From SSC3 sp963769585 (GTDB lineage: Bacteria; Actinomycetota; Actinomycetes; Propionibacteriales; Nocardioidaceae): a DNA stretch of 64,000 nt. The stretch lies in contig CAVYMJ010000001.1 of assembly GCA_963769585.1 (NCBI GenBank), positions 496,001 to 560,000 of the forward strand. Direction: 5' to 3'. Made by a program: the position numbers and the translations under genes. Positions 16,731 to 26,054 of this stretch are shown in pieces (within the stretch, counting starts at the first letter, position 1; each line of letters starts with the position of its first letter). The notes under the pieces were generated by a model, which searched no databases, was not told the origin of the DNA, and was given only the letters and a program-made list of their open reading frames with translations.

Positions 16731-18683
16731 TCACCAGATCCGGACGCGGTCCTCCGGGTCGAGCCACAGGCCGTCGCCCGGCTGGGTTCCGAACGCCTCA
16801 TGGAACTCGTCGAGGTTGCGCACGATGTTCGCGCGGAACTCCGCCGGGCTGTGCACGTCGATCGCCAGCAGCTGCTGCTCCTGCTCCCTGCGGCGCTTCT
16901 CCCGCCAGACGAAGGCCCAGTTGTAGAACACCCGCTGGTCCCCGGTCAGCCCGTCGACGACCGGAGCCGCCTGGTCTCCGAGCGCGATGCGGTAGGCCTT
17001 CAGCGCGATGGTGAGCCCGCCCAGGTCGCCGATGTTCTCCCCCACGGTCAGCGCACCGTTGATGTGCTCGCCCGGCAGGCTGCGAGGGCTGAAGCCGTCG
17101 TACTGCTTGATGAGCCTGTCCGAGCGCTCCTTGAAAGCAGCCCGGTCCGCCTCGGTCCACCACTCGTTCATGTTGCCGAGCTCGTCGAACTGCGAGCCCT
17201 GGTCGTCGAAGCCGTGCCCGATCTCGTGACCGATCACCGCCCCGATCCCGCCGTAGTTCTCAGCCTTGTCGGCCTCGGGGTCGAAGAAGGGAGCATCCAG
17301 GATCCCCGCCGGGAAGCAGATCTCGTTGGTGCCGGGGTTGTAGTAGGCATTGACGGTCTGCGGGAGCATGAACCACTCGCCCCGGTCGACCGGGGTGCCG
17401 AGCTTCCCGAGCTGGCGGTCGGTCTCGAACGCGGACACCGCGGCCACATTGGCCAGCAGGTCGTCCTGGGTCACCTGCAGCTTCGAGTAGTCCCGGAACT
17501 TGTCGGGGTAGCCGATCTTCGGCAGGAACGTGTCGAGCTTCTTGTACGCCCGCTGCTTGGTCTCCTCGGTCATCCAGTCCAGAGACGCGATGGAGACGCG
17601 GTAGGCCTTGAGCAGATTGGCCACCAGCTCGTCCATCAGCGCCTTCGAGCTCGGCGGGAAGTGGCGGGCGACGTACGCCTCACCGACGGCCTCACCGACG
17701 GCGCCCTCGACGAAGGCGACCCCTCGCTTCCAGCGGGCGCGGACCTCGGGGGTGCCGTTCAGGGTGCGTCCGTAGAAGTCGAAGTTCTCCTCCACGAACG
17801 CGCGGGACAGGTAGGGCGCGGCCGCACGGATGACCCGGATCGCCAGCCACGAGCGCCACTGCTCGACCGGAACCTCACCCAGCGCTGACGAGAGGTGGGC
17901 GAAGTAGCCGGGCTGCCGGACGATGACCTCGGCCAGCACCTGCTCGCCCGCACCCAGACCGACTGCATAGGCGTTCCAGTCGAACGCGGGAGCGAGCTCC
18001 CCAAGCTTCTCGAGCGTGTGCAGGTTGTACGCCTTGATGACGTCCCGCGTCTCGGCGCGCTCCCAGTGGCCCAGGGCCAGCCGGGACTCGACGGCCATCA
18101 CGCGCTGGGCCTCCCCGGCAGGCTCGGGGACGCCGGCCAGCTCGAACATCCGGCCCAGGTGCACCACGTACGCCGCCCGGATGTCGGCGAACTTGTCGTC
18201 GCGGTAGTAGGACTCGTCGGGCAGCCCCAGACCACCCTGCACGAGGTTGACGATGTACCGGTCTGACCGGCGGTCGTCGGTGTTGACGTAGGAGCCGAAC
18301 AGGCCCGCGACCCCGTTGCGCTCCAGCCCGCCGATGAGGCCCGGGAGCTCTGAGGCCGAGGCGAGCGCGTACGCCGCGGCGAGACGCGGGGCGAGCGGAG
18401 CTGCCCCCAGGGCCTCCACGGCCTCCTCGTCCATGAAGCTCGCGTAGAGGTCGCCGATCTTCTGGGCGTTCGAACCGGGCTCGCCACCCGAGGCCGCGAA
18501 CTCCTCGATGAGGACACGGACCCGCTCCTGGGACTGGTCGGCCAGCTGCACGAAGGGGCCCCAGCTGGACCGGTCCGCGGGGATCTCCACGGTCGCCAGC
18601 CAAGTCCCGTTCACGTGACCGAACAGGTCGTCCTGCGGACGCACCGAGAGGTCCATGCCGGCTTTGGCATCAAGGATCGTCAT
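16731..18683 (-). CDS. M13-family zinc metallopeptidase (neprilysin-like)
   Basis: A 650-residue peptidase with the zinc site IGHEIGHGFDDQGSQFD (HExxH) and the third ligand in GENIGDLGG. The C terminus GDGLWLDPEDRVRIW fits the usual ending CxxW-like pattern without the Cys of animal members. There is no signal peptide, so it should be cytoplasmic like actinobacterial PepO/Zmp1 relatives. It cuts oligopeptides. It converges with egtD with only 5 bases between stops, and its start is divergent from a GNAT gene. Confidence 0.92.
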   Translation of the reverse strand: MTILDAKAGMDLSVRPQDDLFGHVNGTWLATVEIPADRSSWGPFVQLADQSQERVRVLIEEFAASGGEPGSNAQKIGDLYASFMDEEAVEALGAAPLAPRLAAAYALASASELPGLIGGLERNGVAGLFGSYVNTDDRRSDRYIVNLVQGGLGLPDESYYRDDKFADIRAAYVVHLGRMFELAGVPEPAGEAQRVMAVESRLALGHWERAETRDVIKAYNLHTLEKLGELAPAFDWNAYAVGLGAGEQVLAEVIVRQPGYFAHLSSALGEVPVEQWRSWLAIRVIRAAAPYLSRAFVEENFDFYGRTLNGTPEVRARWKRGVAFVEGAVGEAVGEAYVARHFPPSSKALMDELVANLLKAYRVSIASLDWMTEETKQRAYKKLDTFLPKIGYPDKFRDYSKLQVTQDDLLANVAAVSAFETDRQLGKLGTPVDRGEWFMLPQTVNAYYNPGTNEICFPAGILDAPFFDPEADKAENYGGIGAVIGHEIGHGFDDQGSQFDELGNMNEWWTEADRAAFKERSDRLIKQYDGFSPRSLPGEHINGALTVGENIGDLGGLTIALKAYRIALGDQAAPVVDGLTGDQRVFYNWAFVWREKRRREQEQQLLAIDVHSPAEFRANIVRNLDEFHEAFGTQPGDGLWLDPEDRVRIW

Positions 18684-18719
18684 GCGGGAAGGTTACGACG
18701 GCATGCAAGGATCGGACAC

Positions 18720-19043
18720 ATGGCTGAAGGACTCGAGGTCAAGATCGTCGACCACCCTGAGCATCATCGGGTGGAGGCCCGCACGGACACCGGGCAGCTG
18801 GCTGGCTTCTCGCAGTACTACGTCCGCGACGGCAAGTACGTCTTCTTCCATACCGAGGTCGTCGAGGAGTATCACGGTCAGGGCGTGGCCAGCCAGATCG
18901 CTGACGGGGTGATCGAGTTCGTGCGCGGACGAGGGATGCCGATCAGTCCGCAGTGCCCGTTCATCCGCGCCTACATGAAGAAGCACCCCGAGACCCACGA
19001 CGTGCTCACGCCGGGCTTCTCCCTGGAGCCCGACGCCGACTGA
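18720..19043 (+). CDS. GNAT-type N-acetyltransferase, short YjdJ-like
   Basis: A 107-residue protein starting at ATG 18720. The acetyl-CoA loop EVVEEYHGQGVASQIADGVIEFVRGRG is clear, and PQCPFIRAYMKKHPE is the typical C-terminal block of the small Gcn5-related group. Targets of this group are not well known. It converges with the quinone oxidoreductase gene; a loose GCGGGCA...TGCCCGC repeat lies in the 45-base gap. Confidence 0.88.
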   Translation: MAEGLEVKIVDHPEHHRVEARTDTGQLAGFSQYYVRDGKYVFFHTEVVEEYHGQGVASQIADGVIEFVRGRGMPISPQCPFIRAYMKKHPETHDVLTPGFSLEPDAD

Positions 19044-19088
19044 AGCGGGCAACGGGCGGTGGCCGGGGCGTGCCCGCAGGGGAGCGTG

Positions 19089-20054
19089 TCAGAAGGTGAC
19101 GACGGACTTGCCGAGCGTGCGGCGGGCATCCATCTCAGCGAGCGCGTCCGCCACGTCCTCCAGCGGGAAGGTCCGGCCGATGGGCGGGTCGATCGCCCCG
19201 CTGTCGACCATCGGGAGCAGCCGCTCCCACTGGCACCTCATGAACCCCGGCCGCACCATGGCGTAGGCGCCCCAGCCGACTCCGCGGACGTCGACATTGT
19301 TGAGCAGGAGCCGGTTGACCTTGACCGACGGGATCTCGCCACCGGTGAAGCCGACGACGAGGACCCGACCGAGTGGACCGAGGGCTCGCAGCGAGTCGGT
19401 CATCAGCGGCTCGCCCACGACGTCGAGCACGACGTCTACGCCTCCTCCTGCGGTGAGCTCCTTGACCACCGCGAGGAAGCCGTCCACCAGCACCGCGTCG
19501 TCCGCTCCCGCCTGCTCGGCGAAGGCGACCTTGTCAGGCGTGGAGGCAACCGCGATCACCCGGGCACCGAGCCCCTTGGCGACCTGAATACTGGCTGTCC
19601 CGACCCCACCTGCGGCTCCGTTGACCAGCACGGTCGTGCCCGGACCCACTCCACCGCGCATCGCCAGCGCGAACTCCGCGGTGAGGTAGTTCATCGGGAT
19701 CGCTGCCCCCTGCTCGAAGCTCAGGCGGTCGGGCAGCGGGAAGACTGACTCGGAATGGAGCGAGACCAGGTCGGCGCCGCCGCCGTACGGCAGGCAGCAG
19801 GCGACCCGGTCTCCTGCGGTGAAGCCGGACTCAGCGGGAGCGTCGCGCACGATCCCGGCGAAGTCGACACCGAGCTGGAAGGGGAGCTCGGGCTTGAGCT
19901 GGTACTGGCCCTTGGTCTGCAGCAGGTCGGGAAAGCTGATGCCGAGAGCCTTCACCTCGACCAGCACCTCACCCGGCACCGCAACGAGGTCCGGGATCTC
20001 CTGGACCGAGACTCCGGCGGGACCATCGAGCGAAGTGACCTGGATCGAGCGCAT
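19089..20054 (-). CDS. Quinone oxidoreductase-like MDR family enzyme
   Basis: A 321-residue zinc-free medium-chain dehydrogenase/reductase. The N-terminal catalytic domain has LGISFPDLLQTKGQYQ and PFQLGVDFAGIV. The Rossmann domain carries TVLVNGAAGGVGTASIQVAKGLGARVIAV, which binds NADPH. The known activity of close relatives is NADPH-dependent reduction of quinones or enones. It ends with GKSVVTF. It stands alone on the minus strand behind the M15-like lipoprotein gene, 25 bases downstream, so the two may be cotranscribed. Confidence 0.9.
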   Translation of the reverse strand: MRSIQVTSLDGPAGVSVQEIPDLVAVPGEVLVEVKALGISFPDLLQTKGQYQLKPELPFQLGVDFAGIVRDAPAESGFTAGDRVACCLPYGGGADLVSLHSESVFPLPDRLSFEQGAAIPMNYLTAEFALAMRGGVGPGTTVLVNGAAGGVGTASIQVAKGLGARVIAVASTPDKVAFAEQAGADDAVLVDGFLAVVKELTAGGGVDVVLDVVGEPLMTDSLRALGPLGRVLVVGFTGGEIPSVKVNRLLLNNVDVRGVGWGAYAMVRPGFMRCQWERLLPMVDSGAIDPPIGRTFPLEDVADALAEMDARRTLGKSVVTF

Positions 20055-20079
20055 CGCCCGAGCCTAGTCCCGACTCCCC

Positions 20080-21285
20080 TCAGCCAACGCTGACCACCCG
20101 GCTCATCTCGAAGTGCATCGGGTCGGTGTACCGCCAGTCGCCACCCCAGGCGAAGCCCCACTTCTTGAAGATCGAAACCACGGTGCGGTCCATCTCGCCG
20201 ACGGTGCCACGCTGGTTGCCGTGGACGTTCAGGTCGAGCGCGATCCCCCAGCTGTGCAGCGAGAGGCCGTTCGCGGCGGAGCGACCGATGTAGCGGGGGT
20301 AGTAGCAGCCGGCGTACTGCCTGGGGTTGATCTTGGATGCCAGCCCGCGGTCGAGGACCTCCTGCAGCGCGGCCCGCAGCTGCGGCAGGACCGCCTTGTT
20401 GCAGGTGACGCTGCCCAGGATCGGAACCTGCTCGGTGCGGATGTACGCCGCGACCCACCGCGCATCCGGCCGGATCGTTCCGTTCGGCCCGGGCGCATAG
20501 CTGAACGAGCCGACTGCGGACGAGACCGAGAGGCCGGTGAGCACCGCCGTACGGCGGTCGAGTCCCTTGAACTCCAGGGCCAGGATCAGCAGCGAGGCTC
20601 GGTTGCCGATAGCTGCCTTGAGCTCCTTGGCCAGTGCGGAGGGAGTGAAGAGCCCGGTGGAGACCAGGAGCGCATTGTTCTTCGGCAGACCCAGCTGGGC
20701 GCCCCGCTTGCGGTTGACGACGGCGGAGATGTTCTTCGACAGGGTGGCGTAGGCGCCCACATGGACCCGCTCCGCGCCCTCCGCGTCGCCCAGGGGCAGC
20801 GTGTCGTCCGCGCTGACGACTCTCTTGGGAACAGTCGGGTCGACGGCGACCTCACCGCCCGCCACCCTTGCCCACACCTCGTTGGCCAGGGCGGTCGAGC
20901 TCGGGGTGAACCGTCGGTACGACACCGGGTCGACGGCGGCCACGGTCAGGGTCCGCCCCTCGACCGACATCGAACCCACGGAGAGCGGCTCGACGCTCTC
21001 GACCCGTTTGATCCGCCTGACCCGCTCCACCAGCGACTCCGGCAGAGTCTTGGACGAGGTGATCAGTACGTCGGGCCGGTGCAGCCGGCCGGTGAGCTTG
21101 CCGGGGTCGGGGGTGATCGGCTCACCAGCGGTTGAGGCTGTCGTCGGACGACCGGGGGACGTGGTGGGGGTGATCGGGTTGGCCACGACATCGGTGCCGC
21201 TGCTGCAGCCGACGAGCAAGCCAAGCAGGGCTACGGCCGCGCCCGCGATCACGTAGCGATGGTCAGCGCCGCCGACACCGCGCAT
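20080..21285 (-). CDS. Lipoprotein with C-terminal M15-like peptidase domain
   Basis: About 401 residues. I chose the ATG at 21283-21285 because it places a signal peptide at the N terminus with the lipobox LLVGC at residues 24-28; an in-frame start 20 codons earlier is less likely. The middle region is of unknown fold. The last 90 residues resemble the D-Ala-D-Ala carboxypeptidase M15 family: SLHSWGIALDLN and YTDPMHFEMS provide HxxxxxxxD and a His. It is probably a membrane-anchored peptidoglycan or peptide-binding protein. Whether it is catalytically complete cannot be shown here. Confidence 0.75.
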   Translation of the reverse strand: MRGVGGADHRYVIAGAAVALLGLLVGCSSGTDVVANPITPTTSPGRPTTASTAGEPITPDPGKLTGRLHRPDVLITSSKTLPESLVERVRRIKRVESVEPLSVGSMSVEGRTLTVAAVDPVSYRRFTPSSTALANEVWARVAGGEVAVDPTVPKRVVSADDTLPLGDAEGAERVHVGAYATLSKNISAVVNRKRGAQLGLPKNNALLVSTGLFTPSALAKELKAAIGNRASLLILALEFKGLDRRTAVLTGLSVSSAVGSFSYAPGPNGTIRPDARWVAAYIRTEQVPILGSVTCNKAVLPQLRAALQEVLDRGLASKINPRQYAGCYYPRYIGRSAANGLSLHSWGIALDLNVHGNQRGTVGEMDRTVVSIFKKWGFAWGGDWRYTDPMHFEMSRVVSVG

Positions 21286-21410
21286 CGAACCGTCTCCACT
21301 CCCCGGTCCGGAGATGCCAGGCCCTCCCGGCTCGCCTCCGAACACCCTCCTCCTCAGGGTACGTCGGCGCTGGTGGGCAGGTCCTCACAGTGGCCGGTTA
21401 GATTCGGGGC

Positions 21411-22133
21411 ATGACTGACGACGCGGCCGCCTCCCGCGCACACAAGCAGAGGCGGATCCCCGCGTGGCTCGAGTTCATCGTGCTGCTCGTCGTCGCTATC
21501 AGCGTTGCCGTGGTGATCAAGTCGTTCTTCGTGCAGATGTTCTTCGTGCCGTCCACCTCGATGAAGCCGCTGTTCATCGTCGACGACCGGATCCTGGTGC
21601 AGAAGGTCACCTACTGGCGTGGCGACGTGCACCGCGGCGACGTGATCGTCTTCGACGACCCGGAGGGCCAGTGGCTCGGCCAGTCCGACGTCCCTCTCAA
21701 CGTGGTGCAGAAGGCGCTGTCCACCATCGGCCTCTACCCCACCGGCGGCCACCTGGTGAAGAGGGTCATCGGCGTGGGTGGCGACCACGTGGTGTGCTGC
21801 GACAACGAGGGCCGGATCACGGTCAACGGCATCCCGCTGGAGGAGCAGTCCTATATCCGCAAGGGCACCCGGCCTTCGGAGATGAAGTTCGACGTCGTCG
21901 TACCCGAGGACCGCCTGTGGGTGATGGGAGACAACCGCACCAACAGCGAGGACTCCCGCTACCACCAGAACCTGGCCGGTCGCGGCACCGTGCCGGTCAG
22001 CGATGTGGTCGGCAAGGTCTGGGCGATCGTGTGGCCTGCTGGGCGGATCACCCGGGTCCACACCCCTGACACCTTCGAGGACCCCGCGCTCCAGGTGAGC
22101 TCTCGCGACTCACCTCAAAGCGGTGCCCGCTAG
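21411..22133 (+). CDS. lepB: Signal peptidase I
   Basis: A 240-residue S26 peptidase. A single N-terminal membrane segment (EFIVLLVVAISVAVVIKSFF) is followed by the nucleophile block VPSTSMKP. The general-base Lys is in LVKRVIGVGGD, and GDNRTNSEDSR is the last family box. It releases signal peptides outside the membrane. It stands apart from the rplS/rnhB genes that often accompany lepB in actinobacteria, so it may be a paralogue. The start ATG is 65 bases from the divergent lipoprotein ORF's longest reading frame. Confidence 0.93.
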   Translation: MTDDAAASRAHKQRRIPAWLEFIVLLVVAISVAVVIKSFFVQMFFVPSTSMKPLFIVDDRILVQKVTYWRGDVHRGDVIVFDDPEGQWLGQSDVPLNVVQKALSTIGLYPTGGHLVKRVIGVGGDHVVCCDNEGRITVNGIPLEEQSYIRKGTRPSEMKFDVVVPEDRLWVMGDNRTNSEDSRYHQNLAGRGTVPVSDVVGKVWAIVWPAGRITRVHTPDTFEDPALQVSSRDSPQSGAR

Positions 22134-22148
22134 CGTGCCCGGGTGGGC

Positions 22149-23117
22149 TCAGGCCTCGTCCGAGGGGCTGGCGGTCCCGGTCGCGGTGGTCGCTTGCCGG
22201 CTGCTCGTGTCGACCAGCAGCCGGAAGATGTCTGGCCGGTTGTAGTGTCCGGTCGGGTCCATGAAGCGTCGCGCAGCCGACACCTTGGCTAGGTCGAGGT
22301 CGGCGACGAGCGTCTCCTCGCGTTCCCGGACGGGTCCGGCGAGCACGGCGCCATCCGGCCCGACGATCACGGTGTTCCCAGGCTCGATCCAGGGGCCCTT
22401 CTCCTCGACGAAGCTGGCAGGGACGAGCCGGGCTCGGTCGGGAAAGTCGGCAGGGATGCGATCGACATGAAGGACCGGGTTGACCCCGACGACGTACATC
22501 CGGTTCTCTCGCGCCAGGTGCTGCATGGTTGCGATCCAGCCGTCGCCCTGGGCGAGCGTCGGCGCCAGCCAGACGTCCACACCCTGTGCATAGAGGTGAA
22601 AGCGGGCAAGCGGCATGTAGTTCTCCCAGCAGATCAGCCCACCTATCCGTCCGTGCTGCGTCTCCACCACCCGCAGGGTCGATCCGTCGCCCATGCCCCA
22701 GACGGTGCGTTCCGAACCGGTCGGTACGAGTTTGCGGTGTCGCTCGACGAGCCTGCCATCGGGCGAGAAGTACAGGACCGTGTTGTAGATAGTCGATCCG
22801 GTCGGCTCTCGCTCCTGGACCCCGACGACCAGCCACACGCCGTACGTCTCGGCGATGGTCGCCAGCCGATCGACTGCGGGACTCGGGATGACAACCGCTT
22901 GGTCCACGAGCATGCTGAACCATTCGTCGTCGCCGTCCCAGATCGGCCTGGTGTCAATCCAGATCGGCGTGCCGGGCACAAAGACCTCGGGGAAGACCAC
23001 GAGCTGGGCACCCTCTCGGGCCGCACCCGAGGTCAGCTCCTCGACGCGGTCGATCGTGGCGTCGCGGTCCATCAAGACATAGGTCGCCTGTACGGCTGCG
23101 ATCCTGAGGATGCTCAT
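22149..23117 (-). CDS. Nitrilase / carbon-nitrogen hydrolase
   Basis: About 322 residues starting at ATG 23115-23117, before ILRIAAVQATYVLMDRDATI. The catalytic triad is visible: Glu in VVFPEVFVPG, Lys in RHRKLVPTGSER, and Cys in GLICWENYMPLAR. The CWEN(Y/L)MPLAR block is the signature of true nitrilases rather than amidases. These convert organic nitriles to acids and ammonia. It lies convergent with lepB and downstream of a strong hairpin terminator, so it is probably its own transcription unit. Confidence 0.92.
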   Translation of the reverse strand: MSILRIAAVQATYVLMDRDATIDRVEELTSGAAREGAQLVVFPEVFVPGTPIWIDTRPIWDGDDEWFSMLVDQAVVIPSPAVDRLATIAETYGVWLVVGVQEREPTGSTIYNTVLYFSPDGRLVERHRKLVPTGSERTVWGMGDGSTLRVVETQHGRIGGLICWENYMPLARFHLYAQGVDVWLAPTLAQGDGWIATMQHLARENRMYVVGVNPVLHVDRIPADFPDRARLVPASFVEEKGPWIEPGNTVIVGPDGAVLAGPVREREETLVADLDLAKVSAARRFMDPTGHYNRPDIFRLLVDTSSRQATTATGTASPSDEA

Positions 23118-23193
23118 GACGATTTCCTTCGACCTGGGGCTGCCGCTGCCAACGTGCCGCCCTCGACGCAACAGGCTACGCCCGGTAATGGGC

Positions 23194-23220
23194 GAGGCCC
23201 CAGGTCAGACCTGGAGCCTC
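23194..23220 (-). terminator. Strong hairpin terminator after the sigma/beta-propeller operon
   Basis: The arms GAGGCCCCAGGT and ACCTGGAGCCTC pair over 11 of 12 positions around a 3-base loop. It lies 31 bases downstream of the beta-propeller gene stop on the minus strand and before the nitrilase start. No clear U-run follows, as is common in high-GC actinobacteria. Confidence 0.7.
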
Positions 23221-23250
23221 CGGGTCGGTGGGCGCGCTGTCGAGCGCCTG

Positions 23251-24588
23251 TCACCCCGGTTGTCGGCCCCACATCTGGATCGCGGCCCAGGAGTGGCTGG
23301 AATAGTTCGGTACGGGGTCGATCGAGTCGATGAGCACCGTCGCGTCGGTTGGCATGTCGGCGGGAACGGCGATCAGTCCGCCGGGCAACGTCTCGCCGCC
23401 GCCGGGCATCGGCTGGCCGTCGAAGTTCCAGGCCGCGTAGAGCAGCGTCGTGCCGTCCGTCGACCACGAGACGGTAAAGGGATACCACTGATGCCCGTCC
23501 GCTCTGGGTGGCGCAATGACCGTCTCGCTCCGATCGGCAGGGCTCACAAGGACGACCTCGTGCCTTTCGGCATGGCACTCGACATCCGGCCCGCCTTCGC
23601 ACCGCTGATACGCGATGCGGTCACCGGTCGGGGACCAAACGGGACCGATGCCGTGCATTGCCGGACCGATGTCGGCGACGAGCACCCGCTCGTTCGTGCC
23701 GTCGCCATCGACAACCCCGAGCTGCCGGGTGTCGGGTTCGAGTTCGCCGCCGGTAAAGGCCAACGACATGCCATCTGGCGACCACGTGACGTACGCGGCC
23801 TCGACTGAACCGAGTTGGCGGAGCTCACCGGTTGAAACCGAGTACACGCTGACCGCCGTGGACAGAGCGGGGGCTCCCTCGACGCCCGCGATGGTCAGCT
23901 CGTCGGTGCCGGGACGCCACTCGAGGTCGCTGGGCCGGAGGTCTGGCAGCTGGCGGATCGCGCCGGTCTGCGTCTCGACCAGCCACACCTCACGCGTACC
24001 CGCGAACGCGACCCAGCGGCCGTCTGGCGCCCATGTTCCGCAGGGGTGGGCGTCGTCGGAGCCGTCGGGGACCTCGAAACCGTCGAGCCCGATCACGGTC
24101 GGGGCCCCAACTGCGCCGTTCTGGCCGACCGGGACGATCACGAGCTCGGCCTCGCTGGACGGGGTGGACGCGGTGGACGGCGAAACGGTCACGCGACCGA
24201 ACATCAGCCGGGTCCCGTCCGGCGACCAGACCGGACAGGCGTCATTGGCTTCATCCGATCCGGCGACCTCGAGCCGGCGGGCACTGTCGCCGGGCCGGAC
24301 AAGATAGATGTCGCCACCCCCTTGATATGCGTCGACCGCTACCCATCCGTTCGGTGCCGGTGCGAGCTTGGGCAGCTTTACGGGGTCCGGGGCTGTCCGC
24401 CTGTCGCCATCGATGGACGCGACGGCCAGCGCAGACCCGGCGATCGCCGCAACGGTGACGGCGACGACCAGGGCGGCGCGTCGACGGCCGCGGCGGGCGG
24501 CGCGACGCTTGAGTTCGCTGTAGTCCGGCGGCTGCGTACGGCCAGCAAGGGTCTCGACAGCCTCGCGCAGGGGCGTGAACTCAGACAT
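23251..24588 (-). CDS. Membrane-anchored WD40/PD40-type beta-propeller protein, possible anti-sigma partner
   Basis: A 445-residue protein. The first 40 residues are cytoplasmic and basic (SELKRRAARRGRRRAA), then one membrane segment (ALVVAVTVAAIAGSALAVAS). The outside part has repeated TolB/PD40 units with the core WSPDGT, WAPDGRWVAF, WSPDGMSLAF, WSPTGDRIAY and WSTDGTTLLY. Its start overlaps the stop of the sigma factor gene by 8 bases. A short cytoplasmic tail, one membrane helix and an outer propeller next to a SigE-type sigma gene is the layout of a sensor or anti-sigma protein, but no zinc-binding anti-sigma motif is present. The ligand is unknown. Confidence 0.8.
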   Translation of the reverse strand: MSEFTPLREAVETLAGRTQPPDYSELKRRAARRGRRRAALVVAVTVAAIAGSALAVASIDGDRRTAPDPVKLPKLAPAPNGWVAVDAYQGGGDIYLVRPGDSARRLEVAGSDEANDACPVWSPDGTRLMFGRVTVSPSTASTPSSEAELVIVPVGQNGAVGAPTVIGLDGFEVPDGSDDAHPCGTWAPDGRWVAFAGTREVWLVETQTGAIRQLPDLRPSDLEWRPGTDELTIAGVEGAPALSTAVSVYSVSTGELRQLGSVEAAYVTWSPDGMSLAFTGGELEPDTRQLGVVDGDGTNERVLVADIGPAMHGIGPVWSPTGDRIAYQRCEGGPDVECHAERHEVVLVSPADRSETVIAPPRADGHQWYPFTVSWSTDGTTLLYAAWNFDGQPMPGGGETLPGGLIAVPADMPTDATVLIDSIDPVPNYSSHSWAAIQMWGRQPG

Positions 24589-25063
24589 GGGGTCCCTCCT
24601 TGACGAGCAGGGTGGCCAGGGCGGCCCGGCCCCGGGAGAGTCGTGCCTTGACCGTCCCGGTTGGCAGGCCGAGCGTGTCGGCCACTTGCTCCACGGTCAG
24701 GTCGGCAAGGTGATGCAGCGCGATCACCTCGCGCTGGCTGGCCGGAACTTTGCGGAGTGCCTGGAGCAGGACGACGTGGCCCTCGGTGTCCGCGTCCCGC
24801 TGTTGCTCGACGAGCCGCGGACTCAGGCCGGCCAAGCGTTGCGCCCGACGCCACCGGCTGCGGGCGAGGTTGACCGCGACGGTCCGCAGCCAAGCCTCTG
24901 GATTGTCAGCGCCGAGCAGCCGCCGGGGCCGGTCCAACCCACGCACGAACGCCTCCTGGACCACGTCCTCAGCCTCCGCCAGATTGCCGGTCACGCCGAT
25001 GAGTTGCCCGAGCAGGCGCCGGTACGACGCGGCGTACAACTCCTGGATCTCCATGTCGCTCAT
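24581..25063 (-). CDS. RNA polymerase sigma factor, SigE family (ECF)
   Basis: A 160-residue ECF sigma factor. Region 2 includes ELYAASYRRLLGQLIGVTGNLAEAEDVVQEAFVRGL and region 4 ends with LPTGTVKARLSRGRAALATLL. I chose the ATG at 25061-25063 because AAGGGAGAG lies about 8 bases upstream; an ATG at 25084 in frame is an alternative. It is cotranscribed with the downstream beta-propeller membrane protein (8-base overlap), which probably controls its activity. Direct target promoters cannot be read from the window. Confidence 0.9.
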   Translation of the reverse strand: MSDMEIQELYAASYRRLLGQLIGVTGNLAEAEDVVQEAFVRGLDRPRRLLGADNPEAWLRTVAVNLARSRWRRAQRLAGLSPRLVEQQRDADTEGHVVLLQALRKVPASQREVIALHHLADLTVEQVADTLGLPTGTVKARLSRGRAALATLLVKEGPHV

Positions 25064-25415
25064 GCGGCTCTCCCTTCTCTTCATGAGAGCGACTAACGAG
25101 AGGGTGGGTCCGGTTGCATCCTGTCGAAACTTTCTTTCGAGCCCGGCGGGTCTTGTCCATCCGGGCGGCACAGCGTTCGGCCCAGCCAGCCCCCAGATGG
25201 CCCGTCCCGCGGCCGATCCGACATGCCGCGAGGCTCAGGTTCTCGACCTGCGAGGCCCGGCAGATGCACCACGTAGGGCAGGGCGCCGGTCAACCATTTC
25301 GGGACGGGGTCGGGCTTCACTGGCTCGCGGGTCGGGATCAGATCGCGTGCCTGCTGGGCGAAGAGGTCGAGAACCCCCGCGAGCGCCTGGTCTTGGAGCC
25401 CTTCGGGCGGTGCGA
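25064..25415. other. 352-base region without a clear gene
   Basis: This spacer separates the cupin gene from the downstream sigma gene; both are on the minus strand. An open minus-strand frame crosses it (including PVPKWLTGALPYVVHLPGL) but has no convincing start, overlaps the cupin gene in another frame and matches nothing I recognise. It may be a decayed gene. A promoter for the sigma operon is expected near 25065-25120, but no clear -35/-10 pair stands out. Confidence 0.4.
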
Positions 25416-25826
25416 CTACGACTGGGGAGCCTCTTCGAGGTAGGTCGTCTCGCCGCCGGCTCCGGCCCGGGCGTACACGAAGTCGCCGTGCGAGTCGTCA
25501 GGGGTCTCCTCTACGTGAACCATCCCCGCCGGGACGAATAGCCAGTCACCCGCATTCATCTCATACACGTCATGAAGATCTTCGCCGCTGCGGAAGACTG
25601 CTTTCCCGTCGGCGAGGTAGGCGATGGTGTCCTCCGTGTGCCAATGAGGAGGTATGCGCGTCCCCGGAGCACAGCGCGCCCGGGCGAGGAATGCTTGCGT
25701 ACCGAGCGCGTGACTGTCGGCGACCCGCCAGAACTCGATGCCGTCGTCGCTGCCGACGAACGCTTCGTTGGCACGCACTAGACGAGCAGATTTGGGTGCT
25801 CCGGCGGCCGATTCAGTCGGAAACAT
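25416..25826 (-). CDS. Cupin-domain protein
   Basis: About 136 residues starting at ATG 25824-25826, with GGAGG about 6 bases upstream. The cupin motif 1 is IPPHWHTEDTIAYLADGKAVF (metal ligands His, His, Glu) and motif 2 is GDWLFVPAGMVHVEET with His. The single domain suggests a small mononuclear cupin, of the kind that binds sugars, hormones or small acids. The function is unknown. It is the first gene upstream of the sigma unit but separated by 352 bases. Confidence 0.82.
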   Translation of the reverse strand: MFPTESAAGAPKSARLVRANEAFVGSDDGIEFWRVADSHALGTQAFLARARCAPGTRIPPHWHTEDTIAYLADGKAVFRSGEDLHDVYEMNAGDWLFVPAGMVHVEETPDDSHGDFVYARAGAGGETTYLEEAPQS

Positions 25827-26054
25827 GCATCCTCCTGCCTGTGATCGGCAGTATAGGCTCCCGCCGCGGCATCGACGGCGAAAGCGGGGCAGCCGAGCCG
25901 GTTGCAGAACGCGGCGCGCCAAGGTCGCCGCTGACCCCGACGGTTTGCTTGCACGCGACTACCGAACATGCCGAAGGCGCCCCACCACCGCGCACCTCGG
26001 TCGGACCAGAAATGGACGAAGCCCCGGATCAAGGACCCGGGGCCAGTCACTCGG

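Noticed and set aside
19044..19088. GCGGGCA/TGCCCGC as a terminator between GNAT and oxidoreductase genes
   Set aside because: A 19-base loop and 7-bp arms are weak in such GC-rich DNA.
25064..25415. A gene on the minus strand between cupin and sigma genes
   Set aside because: It has no credible start and overlaps the cupin gene in another frame; recorded only as a possible decayed gene.
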